In this document: piece after piece, positions 40,895 to 53,303 of the stretch | How positions within the stretch are numbered: the first letter of the stretch is position 1 | How the letters are laid out: each line of letters opens with the position of its first letter | Assembly: GCA_019918135.1 (NCBI GenBank) | Contig: WBZZ01005888.1 | Coordinates: 1 to 64,000 of the forward strand | Source of the DNA: Paulinella micropora | Taxonomy: Eukaryota > Cercozoa > Imbricatea > Euglyphida > Paulinellidae | Direction: 5' to 3' | DNA length: 64,000 bases | Notes under the pieces: model-generated | Told to the model about the DNA's origin: nothing | Databases searched by the model: none | What the model saw: only the letters and a program-made list of their open reading frames with translations | Program-made: the position numbers and the translations under genes

Positions 40895-41487
40895 CCTTAC
40901 TACGCTCTGCACACCACCCTCCTGGCTACGACAGCCTCTGAGTGCGAGTGAATTGCGTTGGTGCTGTAGTTTCCTTAAGAGCTGTCTCACTGACTGGCAA
41001 TTGATCTCCCTTGCGCCCATTGTTAGTTTTGTCTTACCACTACCTGCGCTTTCTGCTCTTGCCTTCTAGTTCAGTATCGTCTCCCTTGCCCCTGTCTGAC
41101 TTTGTGTTTGTTTGTTTGTGTTTGCTTTTACTGTTTGTCGCTGCCTCTGTTGTTGTTTTTTTTTGTATTGTCTTCGTTTCTTTTGTTTCCTTAGTTTTTT
41201 TTTGTTTCTTTTGTCTTTTGTTTCTATTCTCTTTTGTGTTTTGTTTTTTCTTTCTTTTTCTTTTTTTTCCTCGTTCTCTATCCTTTTGTTTCTTTTTCTC
41301 TTTCCTCCTTTCATTCTTTCTTTCTAACTTTTTTCTCTTTCTTTTCTCATCCATTTTACTCTTTCCAGGAGCTTAGTTCCAGATTTACTTATGAGCTTGT
41401 ACTGTCGTTCCTTGGAACCAGAATTCATTTGAATTAAGATCTTCTTTATTTTTCTTTCGTCTCTCTCATTAAACCTTGCTTACTGTA
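40895..41487 (+). mobile_element. Family C retroposon, 5' truncated
   Basis: Begins at CTTACTACGCTCTGCACACC after (TAA)n and ends CTTGCTTACTGTAATAAAA. Confidence 0.78.
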
Positions 41488-41544
41488 ATAAAAATATTAA
41501 AAAAAAATACTATTATTATTATTATTATTATTATTGATATTATT

Positions 41545-41602
41545 AATGGAGGCACATGTCCAGGATCTGGATCTGATGCTATAGTCTGAGGAAGCCTATT
41601 AT
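41545..41602 (+). repeat. Repeat E fragment
   Basis: Reverse complement of 20596-20650, between (ATT)n tracts. Confidence 0.6.
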
Positions 41603-41625
41603 TGATATTATTATCAATATTTCTC

Positions 41626-41682
<57 letters not shown>

Positions 41683-41683
41683 T

Positions 41684-41875
41684 TAGTATTTTCATTGAAC
41701 ATACCGGTCTATTTCTGGACCAGTATTTTCATTGAACATACCGGCCCGTCTGGAAGTGTTGGAACTGCCCTTGCGGGGGTGTCATTAGAGCTTATCGTCA
41801 ATTCTTCGTACTCTCACGGGTGAGACGATGGAGGCGCATGTGCAGAAATGCATCAGCCATTGACAGAGAAGCACT
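41684..41875 (+). mobile_element. SINE-A copy, tRNA head missing
   Basis: Starts exactly at the core AGTATTTTCATTG after (ATT)n. Confidence 0.83.
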
Positions 41876-41897
41876 ATTATTATTATTATTATTATTT

Positions 41898-42160
41898 AGG
41901 ACACCGCGATAGCCCAGTGGTCAAGCTCTACCATCTGGGCCCTGTGGCCAGTTCGATTCCCGTCGGTGCCACCAGTATTTTCATTGAACATACCGGTCCG
42001 TCTGGACCAGTATTTTCATTGAACATACCGGTCCGTCTGGAAGTGTTGGAACTGCCCTTGCGGGGAGTCATTAGAGCCTATCGTCAATTCTTCGTACTCC
42101 CCTCACGGGTGAGACGATGGAGGCGCATGTGCAGAAATGCATCAGCCATTGACAGAGAAG

Positions 42161-42163
<3 letters not shown>
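41898..42163 (+). mobile_element. SINE-A copy (double core)
   Basis: Full length. Confidence 0.87.
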
Positions 42164-42198
<35 letters not shown>

Positions 42199-42200
42199 GT

Positions 42201-42468
42201 GGACACCGTGATAGCCCAGTGGTCAAGTTCTACCATATGGGCCCTGTCGCCAGTTCGATTCCCGTCGGTGCCACCAGTATTTTCATTGAACATACCGGTC
42301 TATTTCTGGACCAGTATTTTCATTGAACATACCGGCCCGTCTGGAAGTGTTGGAACTGCCCCTGCGGGGGTGTCATTAGAGCTTATCGTCAATTCTTCGT
42401 ACTCCCCTCACGGGTGAGACGATGGAGGCGCATGTGCAGAAATGCATCAGCCATTGACAGAGAAGCAC

Positions 42469-42470
<2 letters not shown>
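42201..42470 (+). mobile_element. SINE-A copy (double core, CTATTTCTGG type)
   Basis: Full length. Confidence 0.88.
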
Positions 42471-42520
<50 letters not shown>

Positions 42521-42521
<1 letters not shown>

Positions 42522-42693
42522 GGGAGTACATAGGCCATCGGTCCTTTCCATGGGCTGATTGGTATCAAGCTCCTAGAGTAATGTTCTATGCCGTCACTTC
42601 CTTTATTCCACCGATTGGTGTGGAGACTTTCCTTATGGAATGGAGGACTGGATGCACATGGCCTTTTGGCTCAGCAATTGGCAGGAGATACAC

Positions 42694-42694
<1 letters not shown>
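42521..42694 (+). mobile_element. SINE-B copy
   Basis: Full length. Confidence 0.83.
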
Positions 42695-42744
<50 letters not shown>

Positions 42745-43012
42745 GGACACCGTGATAGCCCAGTGGTCAAGTTCTATCATCTGGGCCCTGTCGCCAGTTC
42801 GATTCCCGTCGGTGCCACCAGTATTTTCATTGAACATACCGGTCTATTTCTGGACCAGTATTTTCATTGAACATACCGGCCCGTCTGGAAGTGTTGGAAC
42901 TACCCTTGCGGGGGTGTCATTAGAGCTTATCGTCAATTCTTCGTACTCCCCTCACGGGTGAGACGATGGAGGCGCATGTGCAGAAATGCATCAGCCATTG
43001 ACAGAGAAGCAC

Positions 43013-43013
<1 letters not shown>
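42745..43013 (+). mobile_element. SINE-A copy (double core, CTATTTCTGG type)
   Basis: Full length. Confidence 0.88.
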
Positions 43014-43055
<42 letters not shown>

Positions 43056-43056
43056 T

Positions 43057-43284
43057 GGACACCGTGATAGCCCAGTGGTCAAGTTCTACCATCTGGGCCC
43101 TGTCGCCAGTTCGATTCCAGTCGGTGCCAACAGTATTTTCATTGAACATACCGGTCCGTCTGGAAGTGTTGGAACTGCCCTTGCGGGGGTGTCATTAGAG
43201 CCTATCGTCAATTCTTCGTACTCACACGGGTGAGACGATGGAGGCGCATGTGCAGAAATGCATCAGCCATTGACAGAGAAGCAC

Positions 43285-43286
<2 letters not shown>
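43057..43286 (+). mobile_element. SINE-A copy (single core)
   Basis: Full length. Confidence 0.87.
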
Positions 43287-43315
<29 letters not shown>

Positions 43316-43316
<1 letters not shown>

Positions 43317-43488
43317 GGGAGTACATAGGCCATCGGTCCTTTCCATGGGCTGATTGGTATAAAGCTCCTAGAGTAATGTTCTATGCCGTCACTTCCTTTA
43401 TTCCACCGATTGGTGTGGAGACTTTCCTTATGGAATGGAGGACTGGATGCACGTGGCCTTTTGGCTCAGCAATTGGCAGGAGATACAC

Positions 43489-43490
<2 letters not shown>
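43316..43490 (+). mobile_element. SINE-B copy
   Basis: Full length, with an (ATT)n tail of about 28 repeats. Confidence 0.83.
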
Positions 43491-43576
<86 letters not shown>

Positions 43577-43853
43577 GGACACCGTGATAGCCCAGTGGTT
43601 AAGTTCTACCATCTGGGCCCTGTCGCCAGTTCGATTCCCGTCGGTGCCACCAGTATTTTCATTGAACATACCGCTCCGTCTGGACCAGTATTTTCATTGA
43701 ACATACCCGTCCGTCTGGAAGTGTTGGAACTTCCCTTGCGGGGGTGTCATTAGAGCCTATCGTCAATTCTTCGTACTTCCCTCACGGGTGAGACGATGGA
43801 GGCGCATGTGCAGAAATGCATCAGCCATTGACAGAGAAGCACTATTATTATTT
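43577..43853 (+). mobile_element. SINE-A copy (double core)
   Basis: Full length. The inner edge of the right inverted-repeat arm falls at its tail. Confidence 0.87.
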
Positions 43854-43894
43854 TATTATTTTTTTTATTATTCTTTATTGCTATGACTATTATT

Positions 43895-46290
43895 ATTATT
43901 TTTCATTCTTTTCCGTTTTTGTTTTCTTTCTCTTTTTCGTTTTTCTTATTTGCTGCTGCCTGTTAGGTTTGGGCTTCTTCTGGTATGCCTCAACTGCATG
44001 TTTACGGTTGTGGCTTGTGGACTTTCTTCTGGTCTATGAGGGAGGTGGGGTGCGGAGTGGTTTGGCTCGACTAGCTTGAGGCTGCATGTCTATGAGGTTG
44101 CCAGGCTTGGGCTGGTCCTTATGGATACTGCAGCACTCGGCATAGTCGCATCGCGAGTACGCCACGTCGAGCCTTACTACGCTCTGCACACCACCCTCCT
44201 GGCTACGATAGCCTCCGGGTGCGAGTGAATTGCGTTAGGTGCTGCAGTTTCCTTAAGGGCTGTCTCACTGACATTCAATTGATCTCACTTGCGCCCATGT
44301 TAGTTATGTCTTACCTTTTCTGGCGCCTTCCGCTCTTGCCTTCTAGTTCAGTATCGTCTCCGTTGCCACTGTCTGGCCTTGTGTTTGTTTGTTTTGCTTG
44401 CTTTTTGTGTTTGTTGCTGCCTCTATTGTTGTCTTTTTTGTTTTGTTTTTGTTTCTTTTGCTTCGCTTCTTTGTTTGTTTTTTGTTTCTCTTGTTTTTTT
44501 GCTCCTATTCTCTTTTTTTTTTTTTTTTTTTCTTTCTTTACTGTTTTTTGTTTCTCCGTTTTCTTTTCGATTCTTGGTTACATTTTCTTTTCTTCCTTTC
44601 TTTCTTTCTACCTTCTTTTCTCTTTCTTTTCCCTTCCATATTATTCTTTCCAGGAGCTTTCTGCTGAACCTTAGTTCCAGACTTCCCTATGAGTTTGTAC
44701 TGTTGTTTCTTGGAACCAGAATTCTTTTTAATTAGGCTCTTCTTTATTTTTCTATCGTCTCTTTCTCATTAAACCTTGCTTATTGTAATAAAAATAAATA
44801 AAAAAAAGATTTCCTTATGAACTTGTACTGTTGTTCCTTGGAACCAGAATTCTTTTGGATTAGGCTCTCCTTTTTTTCTATCGTCTCTTTCTCATTAAAC
44901 CTTGCTTAACCTACGCTCGACAAAAATGTGACAATCCCAGGCTTGCCACAGTATATACTTTTTTTTTTTTTTTTTACAGCAAGCAAAGTTTAATGAGAAA
45001 GAGACGATAGAAAAAGAAGAGCCTAATTCAAAAGAATTCTGGTTCCAAGGAACAACAGTACAAGCTCATAAGGAAATCTGGAACCAAGGTTCAACAGAAA
45101 GCTCCTGGAAAGAATAATATGGAAGTGAAAAGAAAGAGAAAAAAGATAGAAAGAAAGAAAGGAAGAAAGAGATAAAGAAAAACCAGGGAAAGAAAAGAAA
45201 ACGGAGAAACAAAAAAAACAGTGAAGAAAGAAAAAAGCAAAGAAAACAAAAATAGGAACAAAAACAAGAGAAACAAAAAGAAACAAACAAACAAGCGAAA
45301 CAAAAGAAACAAAAACAAAACAAAAAGACAACAATAGAGGCAGCAAACACTTAAAAAAAAACAGTAAGCAAGGTTTAATGAGAAAGTTTTTTATAGTAAG
45401 CAAGGTTTAATTAGAAAGAGACGATAGAAAAATAAAGAAGAGCCTTATTCAAAAGAATTCTGGTTCACAACAGTACAAGCTCATACGGAAATCTGGAACT
45501 AAGGTTCAACAGAAAGCTCCTGGAAAGAATAATATGGAAGGGAACAGAAAGAGAAAAAAAATAGAAAGAAAGAAAGGAGGAAAGAGACAAAGAAAATCAG
45601 GAAAAGAAAAGAAAACAGAGAAACAAAAAACAGTAAAGAAAAAAAAGAGAGAGAGAGAGAGAATAGGAACAAAAAACAAAAGAAACAAAAGAAACAAACG
45701 AAACAGAAGAAACAAAAACAAAACAAAAAAGAGAACAATTGAGGCAGCAACAAACACAAAAAGCAAGCAAAACAAACAAACACAAGGCTAGACAGTGGCA
45801 AGGGAGACGATACTGAACTAGAAGGCAAGAGCGGAAAGCGCCAGAAGAGGAAAGACATACTAACATGGGCGCAAGTGAGATCAATTGACAGTCAGCGAGA
45901 CAGCCCTTAAGGAAACTGCAGCACCTAACGCATTCACTCGCACCCGGAGGCTGTCGTAGCCAGGAGGGTGGTGCGCAGAGCGTAGTAAGGCTCGACGTGG
46001 CATGCTCGCGACGCGATTATGAGTACTTTTATGCCCAGTGCTGCAGTATCCATAAGGACCAGCCCAAGCCTGGCAACCTTTCTTTTTTTTTTTTTTTTAA
46101 CAGTAAGCAAGGTTTAATGAGAAAGAGACGATAGAAAAAAAGAAGAGCCTAATTCAAAAGAATTCTGGTTCCAAGGAACGAGCTCATAAGGAAATCTGGA
46201 ACTAAGGTTCAACAGAAAGCTCCTGGAAAGAATAATATGGAAGGGAAAAGAAAGAGAAAAAGGTATCCAAAAGAGAGCTTTTGGACCCGG
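43895..46290. mobile_element. Family C copies in right arm
   Basis: Mirror set of the left arm: near full length 43895-44790 (+), fragment 44807-44910 (+), truncated 44970-45387 (-), long 45396-46079 (-), 3' copy 46095-46290 (-). Confidence 0.78.
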
Positions 46291-46419
46291 CTTTGAATGC
46301 TAGGGGGAAGAAAAGCTACTGCCCGTGAAGTTCATAGGTGGTTTTCTTTTATTTTTTGCCTTCTATCTGTAACTTTTGGGGGGTTGTTTCTTCTGCCTCA
46401 AAGTTTTTTTTGTATGTAT

Positions 46420-46805
46420 GTATGTATGTATGTATGTATGCATGTATGTATTTATGTATGTATGTATGTATGTATGTGTATTATATGTATGTATGTATAT
46501 CTATGTATGTATGTATGTATGTATGTATCATACACAAGCCATACATACATACATACATACATATGTACATACATACATACATACATACATAAATACATAA
46601 ATACATAAATACATAAATACATAAATACATGCATGCATGCATACATACATGCATACATTCATACATTCATACATACATACATACATACATACATGCATGC
46701 ATACATGCATGCATACATACATACATACATACATGCATGCATACATGCATACATGTATACATACATGTATACATAGATACATATATACATAGATACATAC
46801 ATACA

Positions 46806-46845
<40 letters not shown>

Positions 46846-47004
46846 GTACGTACGTATGTATGTATGTATGTATGCATGTATGCATGTATATATGCATGCA
46901 GGTATGCAGTATGCATGCATGTATGCATGTATGTATGTATGTATGTATGTATGTAGGAAGGTAGGTATGTTTATGTATGTATGAAATATGTGTGGATAGG
47001 TATG

Positions 47005-47036
<32 letters not shown>

Positions 47037-47065
47037 CATGTATGTATGCATGTATATACATATAT
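46420..47065. repeat. (CATA)n/(TATG)n block, right arm
   Basis: Mirror of 14820-15465 with changed run lengths. This is the most variable part of the arms. Confidence 0.9.
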
Positions 47066-47344
47066 ATACATATTCATATAATTACCTAAAATCTACGATC
47101 CTTTTTGTCCCTGGCGGCCCGACCATGCAAGAATTGTCTTTTGTACCTGTGGACCGGCCAGATAACCATTGCCTTTTTGTGCCTGCAAAGTGGAATTGGT
47201 TGCACGACCGGCCCGAACAACGAAAAATATCATTTCCACACGAAATTTATATTTGTTGCACTGCCGGCCCGAAGCAAGAAAAGTTGCATTTTCCAGTGAA
47301 ATTTCTGCATTTGCGTATCGCTGCCTTTTTCTGCTATATCAGCT

Positions 47345-48860
47345 AGGGGTGTCTGGCAGGTGGTACCTGTCAGAACCATGACAAGTAGAGTATAGTGTGG
47401 CGTAACGGTCAATATGTGAGGGTTCTGACAAGTGGCTCCGGTGGCACCTGTCAGAACCATGACACGTATACTATAGTGTGGCGTAACGGTCGACATGTCA
47501 CGGTTCTGACAAGTGGCACCAATCACTAGAAAAAAGGGGGGAGGGGGGGGCGCCACTGTGCCTTGGCATCGAGTCCTTGGTGGCACCTGTCAGAACAGTG
47601 ACACGTAGACTATAGTGTGGCGTAGCGTTCAAATGTAAGGGTTCTGACAAGTGGCTCCGGTTGCACCTGTCAGAATCATGAGACTTATAGTATAGTGGTG
47701 AGTAACGGTCGACATGTCACGGTTCTGACAAGTGGCTCCGGTGGCACCTGTCAGAACCGTGACACTTATACTATAGTGGGGAGTAACGGCTGACATGTCA
47801 CTGTTCTGACAAGTGGCACCGGTGGCACCTGTCAGAACCATGACACGTATAGTATAGTGGGGAGTAACGGCTGACATGTCATGGTTCTGACAAGTGGCAC
47901 CAGCCACGAAAGGAAAAAAGATTGAGAGGGGGGAGGAGGGAGGGGAGGGGGGGGGGGCCGCCACTGTGCTGTGGCATCGAGACTAGATGCCACAGCACAG
48001 TGGCGGGGTCCCCCCCATCCCTCTCTTTTCTGTTGGTGGTGGCACCTGCCAGAACAGTGACACGTAAGAGTATGGTAGATAGTAACGGCCAAGGTGTGGG
48101 GTTCTGACAGAGTGGCACCGGTGGCACCTACCAGAACCCTTACATGTAAGAGTATAATAGGACGTAACGGTCGAGGTGTGGGGGTTCTGACAGAGTGGCT
48201 CTGGTGGCACCTGCCAGAACCGTGACACGTATGGTATAGTAGGGAGTAACGGCCAAGGTGTGTGGTTCTGACAGAGTGGCTCTGGTGGCCCCTGTCAGAA
48301 CCCGGTCATCTAGTTTTATTTATATGGTAAATGAACTTTTTCCTTGTCACTGTTCTGACAAGTTGCACCAGGCAACAGAAATTTCAGGTGGAGGGGTAGG
48401 GGGGTGCAGCTACCAGGGTACAGACAAAGGGGCCGCCGGTGCCACCTGCCAGAACAGTGACACGTATAGTATAGTAGGTAGTAACGGTCGAGGTGTGGGG
48501 GTTCTGACAGAGTGGCTCTGGTGGCTCCTGTCAGAACCAGATCATCTAGTTTATTTTATATTGTAATTTGAATTTCGACATGTCACTGTTCTGACAAGAG
48601 GCACCAACCACCGGAAATTTCAGGTGGCTTGTCAGAAACGTGCCAGGTAGTTTTATTTATATAGTAAATAGACTTTTTCCATGTCACGGTTCTGGCAGGT
48701 GGCACCGAGCACCTGAAATTTCTGGGTGGCGGGGGTTGGGGGGTGCCGCTGCCCGGGTACCGACAAAGGGGCAGCCGGTGGCACCTGCAAGAACCGTGAC
48801 ACGTTACCAGTAACGGTCTGGGAGGTGGCGGTTCTGACAAGTGGCACCGCTCACGGGGGA
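47345..48860 (-). repeat. Hairpin-forming minisatellite, right arm
   Basis: Mirror of 13030-14545 with only a few differences. Includes the 20 bp inverted repeat at about 47957-48004. Confidence 0.87.
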
Positions 48861-48894
48861 AAAGGGGAAGCAAAGGGAGAAAGGCTGGATTTTG

Positions 48895-49045
48895 GCATGC
48901 GCCCAGAGGGTTCCCTGTCCTCCCGTCTACATATTCTGATAGCCCGCGCGGGGAAGCTAACGCAACAAAAATTACGTGGAAAGCTCCAGGATTAGCAGAG
49001 ATAGACGCTTGTAAAGTTTGGACGGGATTTTTCAGGTGTGCGGCC
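48895..49045 (+). promoter_or_regulatory. Promoter-like cassette, right arm copy
   Basis: Same as 12850-12995, facing right. Role inferred. Confidence 0.3.
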
Positions 49046-49358
49046 GCGGGAGAAAAAAAGGCAATAGCCAAAAGTTGTTCGTGAAAGGTTTGGGCCCTCC
49101 TGGTAAGGGTGATGTGGCATGAGCCCTGTCGGTTTCGTCGCCCGTGACTTGGCCAGAATCCGAGTTCGGTCGAACTCGGGAAGTGACTTAACAGACAGGA
49201 ATAGAACCCTTGATATTTTGATCATGTTTATGGTCTGCTTCCCGTAGGTTTACGAGGCCATATGTATATATATTCTGAAAGCTTGCGTCAAGACGAACAC
49301 TGATCACTTATATACACACACAGCGTCAAGATTAGCCGAGAACAATCTATGTTTCTGT
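49046..49358 (+). other. No gene seen
   Basis: Unique sequence between the right arm and the duplicated cassette. 49262-49350 contains a degraded cassette half (GCTTGCGTCAAGACGAACAC). Confidence 0.5.
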
Positions 49359-49746
49359 CTTTAGCCTGAAACGTGTCCACTGTGGTGCTTTGTGTCGGTT
49401 TGGAGGGGTTCCTTTGATTGGGTGTGTGTGTGTGTCTGTGTATATGTGTTCCTTGTGTGCCCGTGAGCTCAAATCTTCAAACAGATCGAGAAAAGGTCAA
49501 GGATTGGCAGAGAACTGTCACTTCGAAAAAAGTAGGCAAGCACCCCCTTTTTTCATTTTTTAGCCAGCTTTTTGTGGCTCGCGCCCAGGGAGCTCCTTGT
49601 TCTCTTCTATATATATTCTAATAGCCTGCATCGAGACGAACACGGATCATTCATATACACACAGAACACGTCAAGATTGACTGAGAACGGTCACTTTGAA
49701 AAAAGTAGGCCAGCACCCCCTTTTTTCATTTTTTGGCCAACTTTTT
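49359..49746 (+). repeat. Direct duplicate of 30311-30691
   Basis: Nearly identical, with a TG microsatellite slightly longer here. Two GTCACTT-GAAAAAAG cassettes at 49517 and 49690. Confidence 0.9.
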
Positions 49747-50182
49747 CCGGGCCGTTGCTCATTTCTTTGCTATGTCTCCTTTTTTTAAAAAAAAGATTTA
49801 GGCCAAAGCTCACCTTTCGCGCAGGTTTCCGTCTTTCCGTTTTTTCTCTCGTCTCTCCCAACCTTCCCTTTCTTTTTTACCATAGGCGGGGGGGGGGAAA
49901 GGGTGCGGGGATGGGTTTTGTAATTTTTCTTTTGTGGTTTTGTTTTTTTTAATAGGTGTCAGGGGGGAGGAGATGACAAGGGAGGGGGGGGGGCGGGGGC
50001 GCAAGAAAAGGGGGTAAGGGCACGGCGTCACGAAAGAAGAAAAACCAAAAAAAAAATATTGTATCTGGCTTTGAGATACACCCCCCCCTCTCTCAGTCTC
50101 TTGGCTTAGAGGAGAGACCAAAAAAAGAGAAACAATTATAAAAAAAATAAAAAAATAAAAAAAAAAAAGAACGAGGTGGCGT
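49747..50182. other. No gene seen; homopolymer-rich spacer
   Basis: Long T, G and A runs (for example 49887-49899, 50141-50169). The frames are low complexity. Confidence 0.5.
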
Positions 50183-51590
50183 TCAAGAATCCCATGGATG
50201 TTCCAGCTTATTGGTAGGAAAAGATTTCGTGTCAACTTGCAAACCGGGCCTGGCCTGCCTGAGCTGATGCAGCATTTCTTCTGGCGGAATTCTGCACTTG
50301 CTCATCGTAACCTTTTGCAACGCTTGGCAATGCTTGAGCTCGGCAACGTCTCCACCGAAATGGCACCAATAAAATTCTAGTTCTTGCAGCACATGACACT
50401 GCTTTAACTCGGAGAGAGTCGAGTCGGTTATGTTGTAAGACCCTAACACTAGCCGTTGTAGGCTTGCGCAGCCCGCAAGTCCCATAGGAGTTTTCCTGTT
50501 TAGAACTCCAGTGGTTAAAGGTCCACAGCGCCACAGTTTCAAAGTGCGAAGCGATCGGAATGCATGCAGTGCGTTGAGGTTGGCAAATCAATTGGCGTGT
50601 CCCAAACGCAGTTCTTGGAGCACAGGGCAGCGCTGCAATTTAGCCAAGCCCCACAGGGTGAGGCCTTCACATCTGGACAGACACAGAGCCTGCAGGCCCC
50701 GCAAGCCGGCTACTTCGTCAAGCAGCATCCGACGCGTTATGATCCAGAGCCAACTTGAGCTTCTTCAGGTTTCGGTCAAATGAACGTATGGCAGATGGTG
50801 GGAGGGGCCTAAAGTCGATCAAGTCCAGCTCCTGCAGTTTCGTGAGCGAAGACAGTTGCTGAAGGACGTTCGTAGCTCCGTCATTGACTAGGTCGCGCAA
50901 GGCCAGCCCCGTGATCTGCAGGTTCTGCAGGCCGGAGCCATTGATTTGGCAGCAAGAGGCTAGGTAGAGTTTCTTGAGTTTCGGCATCGAGCGTAGATGT
51001 GCCAGCCCTTGGTCTGTAATCTGATCACACCGGTGAAGCGCCAGGTTCTCTAGTTGCTGCAGCTTCTGCAAAGCCTGGAGGTTTTCGTCGTGGACGCTTT
51101 GGCTCGAAATCACGAGTGACTGGAGAGTCCGGGTGTGCTGACTGTCACGCAGAGACAGACAGATGTTGATGGTGCCTCTTGCCACTAGGTTGTGGATGCA
51201 GCCAAACTTGTCCAGAGCCTTATTTTCTTGCCACAATCGGTCAGAGTACCATTCGCCCTCCAGGATCAAGGTTTCTACCGTGACCTCGTCTAGGGAATAG
51301 CCCTGGTAGTCCGACCAGAATTGGCGATCTTGGTAGTAGGGCTGTTCTAGCACCAACTGTTGTAAAGGGCATTTAGCTTTGATGCAGGCGCGAGTAAAGA
51401 ACCTGAGTATTCTCCGGTGCTGCTTGTGGGAGAACGTAAACACTGGCTGCTCGTAGCCCCTCCAGAAGGCAGGCCCCTGGACTAAAGCCAAGGAATCTCG
51501 GCACGCGAGCGAACCTGCCGGCATCCTCTGCGCCTGTCAGGTCTCTCACCAGCGGCCAGACATCGTCGGGCAGTTTGAACAGCAAGCAAG
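50183..51590 (-). pseudogene. F-box/LRR protein gene, decayed
   Basis: Would be the substrate-binding subunit of an SCF ubiquitin ligase. The N-terminus FKLPDDVWPLVRDLTGAEDAG matches an F-box. The frame shifts by two missing bases near 51505 and continues CRDSLALVQGPAFWRGYE. Cys-containing LRRs follow (LENLALHRCDQITDQGLAHL, LKKLYLASCCQINGSGL, LQELDLIDF). Another shift near 50715 leads to LQALCLSRCEGLTLWGLA, then an in-frame TGA near 50597, then LRRs to the stop at 50183 (LQRLVLGSYNITDSTL). About 460 residues in total. Three defects argue for a pseudogene. Confidence 0.7.
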
Positions 51591-52035
51591 ACTGCTCGAC
51601 GGCCGGCTCATTCGGCTTGCTTTTTTGTGTGGCCTGGTCTGTGCTGCAGGGGGGCGCGGCGAGAGAGGGGGGATCCCGCGAGTGGATCGCGTTGACCTCC
51701 TCGTGGCCAGAAAATAACTAATTTCCTTTTTTTTCTGCGTCTATAGATCCTTGTTTATAAGTTTGAGTGTTATGTTCACTTTTTTGTGTGTGTGTGTGTG
51801 TATGTGCACAGGTTTTTGTTTCTTCGCCTGCTCCGCTTCTTCCGGACCATTCCTTCCCCCCCCCCCCGAACGAGTCCCCCGACAAGCCCTCCCTCCTTCC
51901 TTCCCCGTCCCTTTCCCACCGTCCGCGCGCCGTTCCTCTCCCCCGCTTCGTACCTAAAAATAAGGGCGTGCTTGCATCTCCCTCTCCCCCCATCCTCTTT
52001 CTTTTGGGCCCCGCGGGGCCTGTTCTTAAAAGGGA
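51591..52035. other. No gene seen
   Basis: Spacer with (TG)n and C runs between two oppositely oriented genes. Possibly holds the F-box gene promoter. Confidence 0.45.
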
Positions 52036-52099
52036 TGAAGATTAGTCTGAACGTGACCACCTCCCTTCCGCACTCGGCAGGGCCAGCTCGAGAAACACA

Positions 52100-52888
52100 A
52101 GACTTTGGCCAAGTCCGGGCCTCTAAAACTACCAGCTTAGTTTACAGCCAAGGTAAATTAGGCAGGGAAGAACGCATCCCTGGTCTGGCATTCTTATCGA
52201 CCACACCAAAAACGCCGCCGGTCCAGGCACGTACGTGTTTGAGGTTGGCCAAGACCGCTTGTTCGAAGCTAACCCTTTCGGGCCAAATGGCGGGTCAAGC
52301 TTTGACTTGGCGCAGCTGCCGACAGGCTGGCTTGGCAGCTTGCCAGAGCGTTGAAGTACCTTTTGTTGCAAGACCCGCCGTACTGCACGGGCAAAATACT
52401 AGTGTTGCGCGACCTAGCGTTGCTGGACCACGGCCTCTCCGAGCTTGGCGTCGTCCGTGTGCCCATGTTCTCGGTCCGCAAGCCGGGGAAAGAAGTGAAG
52501 GCCGAGCCGCTCGCCCGCAGGCCACCAGAGGAAAGCCTCCGCTCGTGGCTAGAGAGCACAACCGAGAACCCAATCCCGAAGGCATGGCGCGAGGTGATTG
52601 AAGCCAACGTCACGTTTCTTAAGGTGGCCTGCGCTATGCCAAGCGCTGGACGAATGCGCGGTGCGCTGCGTCAGAGCGGCGCTGCGGGCCTGGAGCATTG
52701 ACGACAGCAAGGACATCTACAACGCGCTAACGACGACCCCGCAGCCCAAGCGCTGCGTCAGAGCGGCGCTGCGGGCCTGGAGCATCGTCGACAGCAAGGG
52801 CATCTACAACGCGCTAACGACGACCCCGCAGCCCAAGCGCTGCAGAAAGTGCGGGGCGGCGCTGCAAAATAAACGAGCGCGAGTCTGA
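52100..52888 (+). pseudogene. Unknown protein with 29-residue tandem repeat
   Basis: Plus reading: SGILIDHTKNAAGPGTYVFE, DRLFEANPFGPNGG, LAQLPTGWLGSLPER. The frame then shifts near 52349 to LKYLLLQDPPYCTGKILVLRD and VPMFSVRKPGKEVKAE. The C-terminal frame holds a 29-residue unit (CVRAALRAWSI ... TTPQPKR) twice, closing with CRKCGAALQNKRARV, which could bind zinc with a partner. Family unknown. The start is not fixed. Confidence 0.4.
52663..52836 (+). repeat. 87 bp tandem duplication in coding sequence
   Basis: Two nearly identical units starting at 52663 and 52750, and a 9 bp stub at 52837. 87 bp equals 29 codons, so the frame is kept. Confidence 0.88.
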
Positions 52889-53303
52889 ACGTGTGGAAGG
52901 GGGGGGGGGTCGGGGCGGGGATGGATGAGAGGGGGGGGGGCCGCGCACAATGACAACACGTTTTGCAATAGCTTAGCCAGGAGAAATTGTCACTGCTAGT
53001 AGTCCCTAGCTTTGGCCTCCTCTTCTTCCACAAACCCAAGTGCAACATTCGCAGCGGCGCGGGAGGGGGGGGGGGAGAGGAAGGGTTGTCGAATATGTGC
53101 GGGAGCCTTTTTCCAAAACAAAAGCTGAACCCGCGCTGTCCTAAGCTTTTTCCCAGCAAGAACCACCACCCAAACTATCCCCCCCGCGCCCCGCCCCGCT
53201 CGTTTTGTTTTTTTGCAACTTGTAACATTAAAAAAAAAAACGTCGGTTGCTTTGTTTTTTTGTGTGTTTTTTTTAGAGTGTTTATTTTCTAGGGGGGCGG
53301 GGG
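52889..53303. other. No gene seen; G- and T-run spacer
   Basis: Poly-G at 52899-52910 and 52932-52939, T runs before 53280. No supported frame. Confidence 0.5.

Larger units (their letters stand above)
43840..49041 (-). repeat. Right arm of 5.2 kb inverted repeat
   Basis: Mirror of 12846-18050. The same order of minisatellite, (CATA)n block and family C copies appears reversed. The outer edge is at TTTTTCAGGTGTGCGG. Confidence 0.92.
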
